Assembly: GCA_035647615.1 (NCBI GenBank)
Contig: DASRND010000036.1
Coordinates: forward strand, 62,001-126,000
DNA: 64,000 nucleotides
Reading direction: 5' to 3'
Source: Bacteroidales bacterium
GTDB taxonomy: Bacteria; Bacteroidota; Bacteroidia; Bacteroidales; 4484-276
The position numbers and the translations under genes are program-made. The notes beneath the pieces are model-generated. The model ran no database searches, was not told where the DNA came from, and saw only the letters and a list, made by a program, of their open reading frames with translations. Shown here one piece after another: positions 51,230-60,575 of this stretch (positions are counted from its first letter, which is position 1; each line of letters begins with the position of its first letter).

Positions 51230-52363
51230 GTGAAAATAGCAGTAAATACCAGACTTTTGATCAAAGACAAGCTCGAAGGCATCGGATGGTTTACCTACGA
51301 GAACCTTCGGCGCATCACCACGCAGCATCCCGAGCACACCTTTTACTTCCTGTTTGATCGCAAATTTCATCCTTCTTTTATTTTTGCCGACAATGTAATT
51401 CCGCTGGTAGTCCCACCACAAGCGCGGCATCCGCTGCTGTATTATGTGTGGTTTGAATTTTCGGTGCCACGGGCACTCAAGAAAATTGGGGCGCAGATGT
51501 TCTTCTCACCAGACGGATATCTTTCGTTAAAAACCCAGGTGCCGTCGATGAATGTTTTTCACGATCTCAACTTCGAGCACTACCCGCAAGATCTGCCGCG
51601 TGCCGAGCGCCGGTTTTACCGAAACTATTTTCCGGAATATGCTTTCAAAGCCAAACGAATTGCTACAGTATCTGAATATTCAAAACTGGACATCGTAAAG
51701 CTATATGGTGTAGAAAAAGATAAAATAGATGTGGTTTACAATGGTGCCAATGAACTGTTTGTTCCGCTGGATGAGGCAACACGCGACGCCACCCGAAAAA
51801 AATATACCGCTGGCGCTCCTTACTTTCTTTTCATCGGATCGCTGCACCCACGCAAAAACCTGGCGCGACTTTTCCCGGCCTACGATGCTTTTAAAGCTAC
51901 CGACAATCAGGGCGTCAAGCTGCTGATAGTTGGAGAAAAAAAGTGGTGGACTTCCGAAATTGAGGATGCATACAACAACATGCAATACCGCGACGAAGTG
52001 ATCTTCTCCGGGCGACTGCGCGTGGACGAATTACACCACGTGCTGGCCTCGGCACTGGCCACCACTTACGTTAGTTATTTTGAGGGCTTTGGCATCCCCA
52101 TTGTCGAGTCTTTCTATTGCGATGTGCCGGTAATTACAAGCAACGTAACCTCTATGCCCGAAGTAGCCGGCGACGCCGCCCTGCTGGTCGATCCTTTCTC
52201 GGTACCATCCATAACGGACGCATTGCAGCAAATCGCTACCAACGCTGACCTGCGTGAGGATTTGATTATTAAAGGACGCGAGCGACGAAAAATGTTCAGT
52301 TGGCAAAAAACTTCCGAGCGATTGTGGTGTTCTATGGAAAAACTTATCGAACAAATCGACTGA
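51230..52363 (+). CDS. GT4-family glycosyltransferase
   Basis: A 377-residue GT-B fold transferase. The N-terminus (KIAVNTRLLIKDKLEGIGWF) and central ATVSEYSKLDIVKLYGVEKD plus FLFIGSLHPRKNLARLFPAY are GT4 features. The donor-binding EX7E region is YFEGFGIPIVESFYCDVPVI with VTSMPEVAGDAALLVDP following. It resembles mannosyl- or rhamnosyltransferases of polysaccharide synthesis. The start is GTG at 51230, just after an exact -7 element. No other glycan gene adjoins it. Confidence 0.9.
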   Translation: MKIAVNTRLLIKDKLEGIGWFTYENLRRITTQHPEHTFYFLFDRKFHPSFIFADNVIPLVVPPQARHPLLYYVWFEFSVPRALKKIGAQMFFSPDGYLSLKTQVPSMNVFHDLNFEHYPQDLPRAERRFYRNYFPEYAFKAKRIATVSEYSKLDIVKLYGVEKDKIDVVYNGANELFVPLDEATRDATRKKYTAGAPYFLFIGSLHPRKNLARLFPAYDAFKATDNQGVKLLIVGEKKWWTSEIEDAYNNMQYRDEVIFSGRLRVDELHHVLASALATTYVSYFEGFGIPIVESFYCDVPVITSNVTSMPEVAGDAALLVDPFSVPSITDALQQIATNADLREDLIIKGRERRKMFSWQKTSERLWCSMEKLIEQID

Positions 52364-52609
52364 CACCCTGGTTTCTCTCCACTTTTATCCTTCACACCTT
52401 TGGTCTGCTGCCCATTGTTTATGCGCTTTTTGTGCGGGAGAAGGTGGGGGATGATTGATGCTGGCATGTTTTCTAATTCAGAGCACAATTCATCCCCGAT
52501 CTCAAATCCACAAGCTGTAAGCAGGTGCATAATGCTCACAAAATTTCTCTACTCTGATGATTGCATTCTTACGTAGGACGCCACTCTCCATCCTCGATTA
52601 CGATATAAT

Positions 52610-52623
52610 GGGGGGGGGGGGGG
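52610..52623. repeat. 14-nt poly-G tract
   Basis: A run of 14 G (52610-52623) between the GT4 gene and the 3' end of the RyR-domain gene, about 50 bp past that gene's stop. Such homopolymers are slippage-prone; none of the flanking frames crosses it. Confidence 0.85.
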
Positions 52624-52671
52624 AATTCACACACACGGAAAATTTGGTTTGCTTTGTCATGATCGCCTAAC

Positions 52672-53952
52672 CTAAATTATAGACTTCTGCATGCCATCCG
52701 GGTTTTGTTTTTTGATTAATTCCCATATTTCTTTAAGCTCAAGGATTTGATCGATGTCGTATTTTTTTGTTCCTTCATCCAATTTATTGAAATTAACCAG
52801 ATTTTTATGTTCCTTTTTTGGTTCGTTCCTTTTGCGATTGTAGCTCCAGGCATAATAATACTTTGTAGCCATCCAACGCCTGTGCTCTTTTTCAGCTAAT
52901 TGCAACACATTTTGCTGATCATTAAGAAATCCAAAATCGACAGCTGCTTCCCATGGGTTTAGAAAATATCTCGGGTCGGTAAACTGATTCATTGCCCTGA
53001 ATTTGATAAAGCAATGCTCAACGACCGAACGGTTATCATCACGTATTTCTTCATCCAACAGGTGCCAGGGCAACATCGTTTCCTTCATTTCCGGCAGCTT
53101 GCCGGATGGAGTTAAATTAGCATCAACTTTTTCGACATAATCTTTTATTGCCCGTTTTAGCCAGCGGTGATGAACAGCAATGGCAATCTTATCAATATTC
53201 AGATCCGTAATATTTTCGTGCTTTGCAACGACGTTAAAAATCTCAACTGTATGGGCGTTTTCTGGTTTTTCAACAGTTATTCCCGACATTACATCTTTTG
53301 TAAACCAACGAATTATGGGTATTTTTTTATCAAAAACTTCTACTGCTTTAATTGAATAGGATGCTTGCAAACCATCTGAATCACTACAAATATAAATGAT
53401 ATCAACATCTTCAATATTTTTCCCGGTAGCACATTCCGAAGTAAGGTGGTGGGGATTGAGTTCAACAAAATTTATAAAAAACAACCTTTTCATATCCTTT
53501 CGCTTATTCCTCATTTTATTCTCAATCAGATGAATATTCTCTCCCAATAGGGTGATTCTGCTTTTACTACCATTGATGAAATGGCAATTTTGTAAGCAAA
53601 GTTTAAGCAGCTCTTCTCCCATTTGACTGAACCCGATTAACAAAATATGAATCGGGGCATCATTTTTTGAAACGACAGGTCTAAACCGATCGGGTGGGTA
53701 TTGCCTGAAAACATGCCTTGCTGCTAATTCATTAATATTGAATAATTTGATCTGAGTACCCGATTGTAATGAATCTCTATCGCAAATAGGATGAAATTCA
53801 AGTAATTCAGCTTTAAGCCGTTCAAAGGTTTTCTTTGCTTCCTTCAGGTCATTTTCAGATGATAACGTCGTTTTGATCTGCTCAGCTAACTTTCGGTGCT
53901 CAACCAATTTCTTCCATATTTCGCAATTACGTCGTGCCGGAATTCTAACCAT
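52672..53952 (-). CDS. 5'-truncated TrkA-N/RCK-like plus RyR-domain protein
   Basis: From the first ATG (53952) there are 426 residues. Residues ~100-250 form a Rossmann-like TrkA-N fold (IHILLIGFSQMGEELL, VDIIYICSDSDGLQ). The C-terminal ~352-405 is an RyR domain (LAEKEHRRWMATKYYY...KNLVNFNKL...KKYDIDQI). The frame stays open 50 more codons upstream, to 54102, still with RCK-like sequence (NNLTIISNIKSILAK, SDLVVTANIDNRDLKLAV) but no ATG, GTG or TTG, so the natural start and an N-terminal part are missing. Bacterial TrkA-N/RyR proteins are associated with predicted conflict and ion-signalling systems. No partner gene is adjacent. Confidence 0.68.
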   Translation of the reverse strand: MVRIPARRNCEIWKKLVEHRKLAEQIKTTLSSENDLKEAKKTFERLKAELLEFHPICDRDSLQSGTQIKLFNINELAARHVFRQYPPDRFRPVVSKNDAPIHILLIGFSQMGEELLKLCLQNCHFINGSKSRITLLGENIHLIENKMRNKRKDMKRLFFINFVELNPHHLTSECATGKNIEDVDIIYICSDSDGLQASYSIKAVEVFDKKIPIIRWFTKDVMSGITVEKPENAHTVEIFNVVAKHENITDLNIDKIAIAVHHRWLKRAIKDYVEKVDANLTPSGKLPEMKETMLPWHLLDEEIRDDNRSVVEHCFIKFRAMNQFTDPRYFLNPWEAAVDFGFLNDQQNVLQLAEKEHRRWMATKYYYAWSYNRKRNEPKKEHKNLVNFNKLDEGTKKYDIDQILELKEIWELIKKQNPDGMQKSII

Positions 53953-54310
53953 CTCCTGAGTAACCGCTAATTTAAGATCCCGGTTATCGATGTTTGCTGT
54001 AACGACAAGGTCAGAATTCCTTTTACTACTCTTCGCAAGGATTGACTTAATATTCGATATAATCGTGAGGTTATTTCTTAAATCAAAACAGCCCGGTGCT
54101 TTTTATAATTGGAGAAGGGATTTTGCGTTGTTAAAAATATAAAAAAACAATCCATTGGAACAATAGGTAAAATTAAAGGGAGACATAGAAATGAAGAGTA
54201 TTAGCAAAGATTGGTTAAGTGCCACATTATCATTGATAAAAGCTAAGGAGTAATGAACAGAAGTTTTACTTAAACCCCTTAATTTATATGTGTTCTAAAT
54301 AAAAACGCAT
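53953..54310. other. Coding remnant and AT-rich spacer upstream of the truncated RyR gene
   Basis: 54102-53953 (minus) is the in-frame RCK-like extension lacking a start codon; a TAA at 54105-54103 ends it. Beyond it, 54106-54310 is AT-rich with no further matching sequence, no -7 element and no credible gene; a 20-codon plus-strand frame at 54191-54253 is noted only. Confidence 0.55.
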
Positions 54311-54340
54311 AAAAAAAGCAACCACAATGGGTTGCTTTAT
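54311..54340 (-). terminator. Rho-independent terminator after fabI
   Basis: AAAGCAACC (54315-54323) pairs with GGTTGCTTT (54330-54338). Read on the minus strand it is a 9-bp stem followed by seven T, 30 bp after the fabI stop. Confidence 0.85.
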
Positions 54341-54370
54341 TAAGAAAAATGCTTTATTCGGTTAGTGCGA

Positions 54371-55243
54371 CTAATCGTTTATCGGAAACTCTTCCTCATC
54401 GCTGTAGTCGGGACAATCTTTACAGTCGAGGCTGCGGGTGTAAATTTGCATGGCGCTATAACTCATGCCCATACTCGAAAAGCCGCCGTCGTGATAGAGG
54501 TTTTGCATGGTCACTTTGCGCGAAAGATCACTGAAGATGGTTACGACATAGTCGGCGCATTCATCGGCGGTGGCATTTCCGAGCGGCGACATTCGGTTGG
54601 TAAAATCCATCAGCCCTTCTATGCCTTTCACACCGCTGCCTGCGGTGGTTCGGGTAGGCGATTGTGAAATGGTGTTGACACGGATTCTGCGCTCGCGGCC
54701 AAAGATGTATCCAAAGCTGCGCGTAATGCTTTCGAGCAGTGCTTTGGCGTCGGCCATATCATTGTAACGATAAAGCGTACGTTGGGCTGCCACATACGAC
54801 AGCGCTACCACCGAGCCCCAATTATTGATCGCGTCAAGTTTATACGCTATCTGCATCACCTTGTGAAACGAAACCGCCGAGATGTCGAGGGTTTTCATCA
54901 GGTAGTTATAGTTAAGGTCGTTATAAGGATTGCCTTTGCGCACGTTCATCGACATGCCAATGGAATGCAGGATAAAATCGACCTTGCCACCAAAATGCTC
55001 CATGGTTTGTTTGATGAGATTCTCGAGGTCTTTCTCGCTGGTGGCATCAGCAGGTATCACCAGCGCACCGGTTTTGGCGGCCAGCTCGTCGAGTTCACCA
55101 AATCGCAAAGCCACCGGAGTGTTGCTAAGAACAAATTCAGCGCCTTCCTCGTGGGCACGCTCAGCCACTTTCCAGGCTATCGATAAGTTGTTGAGGGCTC
55201 CAAAAATGATCCCTTTTTTTCCTTTTAATAAATTGTAAGCCAT
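54371..55243 (-). CDS. fabI: Enoyl-[acyl-carrier-protein] reductase (NADH), FabI type
   Basis: A 290-residue SDR-fold reductase for the last step of fatty-acid elongation. The N-terminal GKKGIIFGALNNLSIAWKVA is the FabI nucleotide motif (GxxxxxSIAW), FILHSIGMSMNVRKG follows, and YNDMADAKALLESI supplies Tyr/Lys of the Y-x6-K site (Y-N-D-M-A-D-A-K). C-terminal tail RSLDCKDCPDYSDEEEF has two Cys and an acidic end, unusual relative to E. coli FabI (~262 aa). Monocistronic, ended by a clear terminator. Confidence 0.92.
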   Translation of the reverse strand: MAYNLLKGKKGIIFGALNNLSIAWKVAERAHEEGAEFVLSNTPVALRFGELDELAAKTGALVIPADATSEKDLENLIKQTMEHFGGKVDFILHSIGMSMNVRKGNPYNDLNYNYLMKTLDISAVSFHKVMQIAYKLDAINNWGSVVALSYVAAQRTLYRYNDMADAKALLESITRSFGYIFGRERRIRVNTISQSPTRTTAGSGVKGIEGLMDFTNRMSPLGNATADECADYVVTIFSDLSRKVTMQNLYHDGGFSSMGMSYSAMQIYTRSLDCKDCPDYSDEEEFPIND

Positions 55244-55327
55244 AGCGGTATTTTGAGTTTTAATGGATAAATAACAAAGGCAAAAATAAGATAATTTAAA
55301 AACAGAAAATGGCGCATATTGTTGCCA

Positions 55328-56983
55328 TCAATTCTGCATCAGCTCGGCGGCGGTGGTCAGAGCTGCGTTGGTAATAGTGGCATCGGAAAGCATCTTGGCT
55401 ATCTCCGTCACACGTTGTTGCTGGCTTAGCCTGCTAATGGTGGTTTGTGTGGTTTGCCCCGTGGTGCGTTTGCTCACAAAATAATGGGTGGTGCCTCTTG
55501 CTGCAATTTGAGGGAGGTGGGTGATGGTAATTACCTGCATCCGTTCGCCCATATTTTGCATGATGGCTGCCATTTTTCCAGCCACCTCACCCGAGACGCC
55601 ACTGTCGATTTCGTCGAAGATGATGGTGGGAATGAGGTTTTTAAAAGCTATCAACGATTTGATGGCCAGCATCAATCGTGAAAGCTCTCCGCCCGAAGCG
55701 ATCTTACTCATCTCCATCAGTGTGCCGCCCTTGTTGGCATTAAAAAGAAAAACCACCGTGTCCATTCCGTTTTCGGTGAGTTGGCGCGCCGGTGTTATTT
55801 CCACTTTCAGCCGCGCGTCGGGCATCCCAAGCTGGGAAATAGTTTCCACTATCCTTGCTTCCAATCCGGTACAGCCTTTTTTTCGGCTTGCAGAAAGTGC
55901 TGTGGCTTGCTCTTGCAGCTTTTTCATCATCAGCTCCAGCTCCTTTTCACCGGCAAATATTTTATCGGCCATCGAATCGTAGTCGTCCATTTTGTGGCGA
56001 TATTCATCACACACAGCCAGAAGGCTTTCCACATCGGCCACTTTGTGCTTGTGCTGCAACTGATAAATCAGATTTACCCGTTCGGTGAGCGCATCAGCAC
56101 GAACGGGATTTACTTCCACATGTGCGCCTACTTTGTGAACTTCTGCTGCCAGGTCCATCAACTCCAGGCGGCTGCTCTCGAGGCGTTCGCCAATGGCATT
56201 TAGCTCGGCGGAGTAGCTGCGCAATGGTTTATATTCTGTGAGGATTTCTCCAAAAATTTGCTCTATTCCGTTATCGGACTCCAGCAACTGGCTTACATTG
56301 AACAGCCGGCTTTTGATCTCTTCGGCATGTTTGAGCATGCCCAGCTCCTCCTCTATCTCCTCCTGTTCGCCCATTGCCGGAGCTACCTTTACAATTTCAT
56401 CGTATTGATATTTATAAAAATCCTGTTCAGTACGTGCCTGTTCTTCCGCACTGCGCAATATTTCCACCTGCTGCATTTTGCTGCGATACGAATGATAAAG
56501 TGACCTGTAACTCCGTAGTTCCCCGATATTATTACAGAAATTGTCGAGAACATCGAGCTGAAAGGCAGCATCCTGCAAAAGAGTAATGCTGTTTTGAGAA
56601 TGGATGTCGATGAGCAGATCAGCCAACGATTTCATCTGGTTGAGCATCACCGGCGTGTCGTTGACGAAAGCTCTGGATTTTCCGGAAGGCAATATTTCAC
56701 GGCGCAGAATGGTGAGTTCGGGCTGATAGTCGAGATTGTTTTCTTCAAAAAAAAGCCGCAGGTCTTGTTGGCTGATGTCGAAAATACCTTCTATTATGCA
56801 TTTCTCATTTTTATCTTTAACGGCCTGCTGATCGGCACGCTGGCCCAGGATAAGCGAGAGGGCTCCCAGAATAATGGATTTCCCCGCACCTGTTTCGCCG
56901 GTAAGCACAGAAAAGCCAGCTTCGAAAGAAGTTTCGAGCTGGTCGATGAGCGCATAATTTTTTATGGAAATTTGTTTTAACAA
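55328..56983 (-). CDS. recN: DNA repair protein RecN
   Basis: A 551-residue SMC-like ATPase for double-strand break repair: N-terminal Walker A GETGAGKS in YALIDQLETSFEAGFSVLTG context, long coiled-coil middle (~160-365), and C-terminal ABC signature ASGGELSRLMLAIK with Walker B TIIFDEIDSGVSG and the HLPQIAARG switch His. Last gene of the bamD-rpoZ-coaBC-DUF4835-recN run, a conserved Bacteroidota order. Confidence 0.95.
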   Translation of the reverse strand: MLKQISIKNYALIDQLETSFEAGFSVLTGETGAGKSIILGALSLILGQRADQQAVKDKNEKCIIEGIFDISQQDLRLFFEENNLDYQPELTILRREILPSGKSRAFVNDTPVMLNQMKSLADLLIDIHSQNSITLLQDAAFQLDVLDNFCNNIGELRSYRSLYHSYRSKMQQVEILRSAEEQARTEQDFYKYQYDEIVKVAPAMGEQEEIEEELGMLKHAEEIKSRLFNVSQLLESDNGIEQIFGEILTEYKPLRSYSAELNAIGERLESSRLELMDLAAEVHKVGAHVEVNPVRADALTERVNLIYQLQHKHKVADVESLLAVCDEYRHKMDDYDSMADKIFAGEKELELMMKKLQEQATALSASRKKGCTGLEARIVETISQLGMPDARLKVEITPARQLTENGMDTVVFLFNANKGGTLMEMSKIASGGELSRLMLAIKSLIAFKNLIPTIIFDEIDSGVSGEVAGKMAAIMQNMGERMQVITITHLPQIAARGTTHYFVSKRTTGQTTQTTISRLSQQQRVTEIAKMLSDATITNAALTTAAELMQN

Positions 56984-57062
56984 TTTCGATATACTACAAT
57001 GGTTTGCGTGACAAAAGTAACAGAAATTGCCGTGGGAAAAATATCAGGATGCAGCAAGAGAT

Positions 57063-57965
57063 TTATTGGCTGCTGATGATTTTCTGGTAATCGTTGGCGT
57101 GTGAGGGGTCTATCTCTTTGAGGATGTTCACGGCTTTGGTTTTGTCCATGGGGGGAGCATCGCTAAAGATGTGGATAAATTCGTCGCGTTTGGCATCCAT
57201 CACCAGTTGCATGTAAAACAGGCGCGGCTTTTCGCGATGGGCGCGCTGCAGCAACTCCAGAGCCTCCAGAGCACCCTGGCGGCCATTCTCCAGATTATCC
57301 GACATCACATCCAATCCTTGGCGATGAAAGATGTACATCGCTTTACGAATATTGGAATAAGAGCTGTTGGTGAGATTTTCGGAAAGCCAATAACGATTCT
57401 TCATACTCTCGAAGGCTTTCCAGCCTGACTCACGCGCACTTTGTGCTGTGTTGACGACCTGTTGTGCTTTATCAAAATAGGGCGTGCCTCCCATCGACTG
57501 GAAGGAATCGAAATCGAGACCCAGAAAAATGTAGCAATAATAAGCGATCACCGAAGTGAGGTTGGACGAAAAGGAGTTATCGCTGTAATCGATAGACTGC
57601 CCCTCCTGCCATTGAAATTGAAAATCGTTGTCGATGTAATTTAAAAGCGGTGAATTATAGGATGTGCCATAAACCGGGCGACGCAGCACCAGATTGATGC
57701 GAGCTTTAAACTCATCCGATGAAAGTTCGTCGACGATGGTGATGGCAATGGTTGCTTCTATGCGTTCATCGATTTTGTAGGTGAAGTTGGTCCAGTGCTT
57801 TTCATTTACAAATTCGTAAAGACCTTTGCGCAATTCATTAAACTTTTCGCGGTTGGTTTGCTGTATCTGCGGCGCCGAAACCTGCACAGAGGCGTTAAAC
57901 TCCTGCGCCGAAAGCGTTGCTGCAAAAGCAATTATTGATAAAAATGAAAAAATAGATTTCAACAT
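57063..57965 (-). CDS. DUF4835 exported protein
   Basis: A 300-residue protein starting MLKSIFSFLSIIAFAATLSA, then Q, a standard signal peptide (the frame is open 31 codons further, overlapping coaBC). The core FNASVQVSAPQIQQTNREKF, FRWQEGQ-like strand and YYCYIFLGLDFDSFQSMGG match DUF4835, a Bacteroidota family of unknown function whose gene is regularly found between coaBC and recN, so an envelope role is likely but unproven. Confidence 0.87.
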   Translation of the reverse strand: MLKSIFSFLSIIAFAATLSAQEFNASVQVSAPQIQQTNREKFNELRKGLYEFVNEKHWTNFTYKIDERIEATIAITIVDELSSDEFKARINLVLRRPVYGTSYNSPLLNYIDNDFQFQWQEGQSIDYSDNSFSSNLTSVIAYYCYIFLGLDFDSFQSMGGTPYFDKAQQVVNTAQSARESGWKAFESMKNRYWLSENLTNSSYSNIRKAMYIFHRQGLDVMSDNLENGRQGALEALELLQRAHREKPRLFYMQLVMDAKRDEFIHIFSDAPPMDKTKAVNILKEIDPSHANDYQKIISSQ

Positions 57966-58017
57966 ATCGGGAGTCTGGTAAAATAATAAACAATGTATCG
58001 ATCGATGCCTGCCAGCG

Positions 58018-59214
58018 CTAAACCATCGTGGCCACTGCATCCAAAATATCAGCTGCAACTTTCGACTTGGCTTTCAATTCATATTCGGAAACTTTCCGGT
58101 TGCGATCGATAAGGGTAATTTTGTTGGTAGCCGTCCCAAAACCCGCACCTTTATCGCGCAAGGAGTTTAAAACGATCATATCCAGATTTTTATTACTTAA
58201 TTTTTGCAGCGCATTCTCCAGCTCATTTTCGGTTTCAAGCGCAAAGCCGATGAGCAACTGATCCGGCCTCTTCTCTTTACCAAGTTTAGAAAGGATATCC
58301 ACCGTAGGCTGCAAAATAATTTCGGACGGTTGGTTCTGTTTTTTAATCTTTTCAATAGCGACTTTTTGTGGCTTAAAATCAGCTACAGCAGCCGACATAA
58401 TGGTAACATCGGCGGAAGCAAAATTATCGGTAACAGCCATCAGCATCTCATCAGCCGATACCACGTCGATGCGCTTAATGCCTGGATGATGGATGCTTTG
58501 ATGCACCGGTCCGGCAACAAGCGTAACAGTGGCGCCACGCTCGGCTGCAGCTTCTGCCAGGGCAAAACCCATTTGTCCGGAAGATTGGTTGCCAATAAAG
58601 CGCACCGGGTCGATGGCTTCATAAGTAGGGCCTGCAGTGATGAGAAAATGCTTGCCGACAAATTGTTGCGCAGCGGCGAAATGCTGCCGAATTATCTCCA
58701 GCATCTTCTCGGGCTCCTCCATTCGTCCGGCGCCTGTGAGTCCGCTGGCAAGTTCGCCCACCTGTGGAGCTATCAGTTTGTGGCCGCGGCTAGTGAGCCT
58801 TTTAATATTTTCGCCCGTCGAAGGATGTTTGAACATATCCAAATCCATGGCCGGCGCAAAAAACACCGGACATTTGGCCGAGAGATAGGTGGTGAGGAGC
58901 AGATTATCGGCCAAGCCGGAAGCCATTTTGCTAAGTGTAGCAGCCGATGCCGGCGCCACCAGCATCAGGTCGGCCCACAATCCCATATCCACATGGCTGT
59001 GCCAGGTGCCGTCGGCAGAATCGAAAGGTATAGTCAGTGCCGGGCGACGCGACAAAACAGATAGGGTGAGTGGGGTAACGAAATCGCGGGCATGCTCCGT
59101 AAGAATGGTCTGCACTTCAGCGCCTTCCTTTACGAGCAGACGCACCAACAGCGGAATCTTGTAGGCTGCTATGCTGCCGGTAATGCCAATAATTATTTTT
59201 TTATTCTTTAGCAC
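58018..59214 (-). CDS. coaBC: Bifunctional phosphopantothenoylcysteine decarboxylase / phosphopantothenate-cysteine ligase
   Basis: A 398-residue two-domain enzyme of coenzyme A synthesis. The N-terminal flavoprotein half (~1-185) has [18 protein letters not shown], the substrate-binding [13 protein letters not shown] and [13 protein letters not shown]-like [14 protein letters not shown]. The C-terminal ligase half starts [20 protein letters not shown] with [12 protein letters not shown]. Length and order match E. coli CoaBC. Its stop lies 53 bp before the DUF4835 signal peptide and 3 bp after the rpoZ stop on the same strand. Confidence 0.95.
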   Translation of the reverse strand: MLKNKKIIIGITGSIAAYKIPLLVRLLVKEGAEVQTILTEHARDFVTPLTLSVLSRRPALTIPFDSADGTWHSHVDMGLWADLMLVAPASAATLSKMASGLADNLLLTTYLSAKCPVFFAPAMDLDMFKHPSTGENIKRLTSRGHKLIAPQVGELASGLTGAGRMEEPEKMLEIIRQHFAAAQQFVGKHFLITAGPTYEAIDPVRFIGNQSSGQMGFALAEAAAERGATVTLVAGPVHQSIHHPGIKRIDVVSADEMLMAVTDNFASADVTIMSAAVADFKPQKVAIEKIKKQNQPSEIILQPTVDILSKLGKEKRPDQLLIGFALETENELENALQKLSNKNLDMIVLNSLRDKGAGFGTATNKITLIDRNRKVSEYELKAKSKVAADILDAVATMV

Positions 59215-59217
59215 TCC

Positions 59218-59571
59218 TTATTCTAGTATGTCGCTGGCAAGAGGATTGGCAGCCTCTTTGGAAGGATTGCGATAATATACCTGGTCGTCGAGAAACTCCT
59301 CAACAGCAAGTAGTGTAGCCTTGGGCAACTTTTCGTAGAAACGGGCGATTTCGATCTGTTCACGATTCTCGAAAACCTCTTCCAGGCTGTCGGTAGTGGT
59401 AGCAAACTCCGATATTTTCTTGTTGAGTTCGTCTTTGAGTTCCAGCGAAATCTGGTTGCTACGTTTTGAGATGATGGCCAGGGTTTCGTAGATATTACCG
59501 GTTTCTTTATCAAACTGCCGCATCTTTCTTGTTAGGGCAGAAGTTTCAGCTTTGCTTTTTTTGTAATCCAT
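59218..59571 (-). CDS. rpoZ: RNA polymerase omega subunit (Bacteroidota type)
   Basis: A 117-residue protein beginning MDYKKSKAETSALTRKMRQF and containing ETGNIYETLAIISKRSNQIS and FENREQIEIARFYEKLPKAT, the pattern of Bacteroidota omega subunits that are longer than the E. coli one. The ATG at 59571 is used; the frame is open to 59604. It lies between bamD and coaBC, the usual Bacteroidota position. Confidence 0.9.
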   Translation of the reverse strand: MDYKKSKAETSALTRKMRQFDKETGNIYETLAIISKRSNQISLELKDELNKKISEFATTTDSLEEVFENREQIEIARFYEKLPKATLLAVEEFLDDQVYYRNPSKEAANPLASDILE

Positions 59572-59584
59572 AGTTTTATTTAGG

Positions 59585-60397
59585 TTATGATGGTTCAACG
59601 TCAATTATCAACAGTTCGTCTTCCACCCGCTGGCGCATGCGCTGCACCTCGCTAATATATTTACTTTCGGGATAAAGACTCACAAAATCGAAATAGGCTT
59701 TCACGGCAGCCTCATACCGTTCTTTTTTCTTCTCTTCGATGCTCTTGAAAGCAAATTGGTAATAAGATCGGATGATCCTGTAAAGTATCTCTTCTTTAAA
59801 TTCGGTATCGGGATAATCTTTGAGCATGCCTTCGTACGATACAATGGCTGCACGGTAATCCTCCATTTTATAATACAAATTGGCAATGTTGTAACTTTTC
59901 ATCTGCAGCTTATAGCGTAATTTGTCTATCAGTTCGTTGGCTTCTTTGGCTTTTTCTCCGAAAGGATATCTGTTAATAAAAAGCTGAAATTCGTCGATGG
60001 CTTCACGTGTCACCGTCTGGTCGAGACTATAGCGCGGACTGTCGAGGTACTTGGTGTAGGCTGCCAAAAAATTGGCTTCCTCGGCCCACTGGCTGGAGGG
60101 AAAATTTAGCGCAAAGCGTTTAAAATAATAGCTGGCCAGGACGTATTCGCGTTCTTTGTAATAAGCGTTGGCATAGTTAAAATAAAGCTTCTCTGCTTTG
60201 GCGGTGCCACGATAGACGGGCATAAGCTGCTCAAAAAGCTGTAAAGCCCTGTAGAAATCGCCCTTCTCGTAATATTCCATGGCTTTTTCGTACTTGGCTT
60301 CATTGTCGGTACTTTTGAGAAGTTTCTGATGATTGCTGCACGATGCCATCACCAGCGATGCCAACAGTAACAGAATGAAGATGTTATTTTTAAACAT
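59585..60397 (-). CDS. bamD: Outer-membrane protein assembly factor BamD
   Basis: A 270-residue lipoprotein TPR component of the BAM complex that inserts beta-barrels. Signal peptide with lipobox VMASC (Cys ~20), then five TPR-like helix pairs (EKAMEYYEKGDFYRALQLFE, KLYFNYANAYYKEREYVLAS, YNIANLYYKMEDYRAAIVSY). The ATG at 60397 follows the exact -7 element TACTTTTG by only 5 bp, so the transcript may start at or inside the start codon. First gene of the operon. Confidence 0.93.
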   Translation of the reverse strand: MFKNNIFILLLLASLVMASCSNHQKLLKSTDNEAKYEKAMEYYEKGDFYRALQLFEQLMPVYRGTAKAEKLYFNYANAYYKEREYVLASYYFKRFALNFPSSQWAEEANFLAAYTKYLDSPRYSLDQTVTREAIDEFQLFINRYPFGEKAKEANELIDKLRYKLQMKSYNIANLYYKMEDYRAAIVSYEGMLKDYPDTEFKEEILYRIIRSYYQFAFKSIEEKKKERYEAAVKAYFDFVSLYPESKYISEVQRMRQRVEDELLIIDVEPS

Positions 60398-60402
60398 GGG
60401 CG

Positions 60403-60410
60403 CAAAAGTA
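60403..60410 (-). promoter_or_regulatory. -7 promoter element of the bamD operon, directly abutting the start codon
   Basis: TACTTTTG on the minus strand (60410-60403) is followed by CGCCC and ATG. With the element ending at about -7, transcription would begin within the ATG region, giving an essentially leaderless mRNA. Confidence 0.6.
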
Positions 60411-60540
60411 ATACTTTTTGGATGGTTGGGATAACGCACATCATCCTCAATTATTTTTTAAGCCACCTCCTGTGCTGCACACGACCAAAGTTGTAAGGCG
60501 AAGAAAACGCCGACAGCATTAAGTTGCCGGTTAATTATTT

Positions 60541-60548
60541 TAATTTTG
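60541..60548 (+). promoter_or_regulatory. -7 promoter element of the oxoamine synthase gene
   Basis: TAATTTTG fits TAnnTTTG. It contains the TTG that opens the longest frame, so the start at 60576 is preferred. Confidence 0.6.
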
Positions 60549-60575
60549 CCACGTAAAACAATAATAGCTAATTAC

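Noticed and set aside
54191-54253. 20-codon plus-strand frame (MKSISKDWLS...) near the truncated RyR gene
   Set aside because: Too short and without a -7 element; could be chance in an AT-rich gap. Considered as a small toxin peptide but no support.
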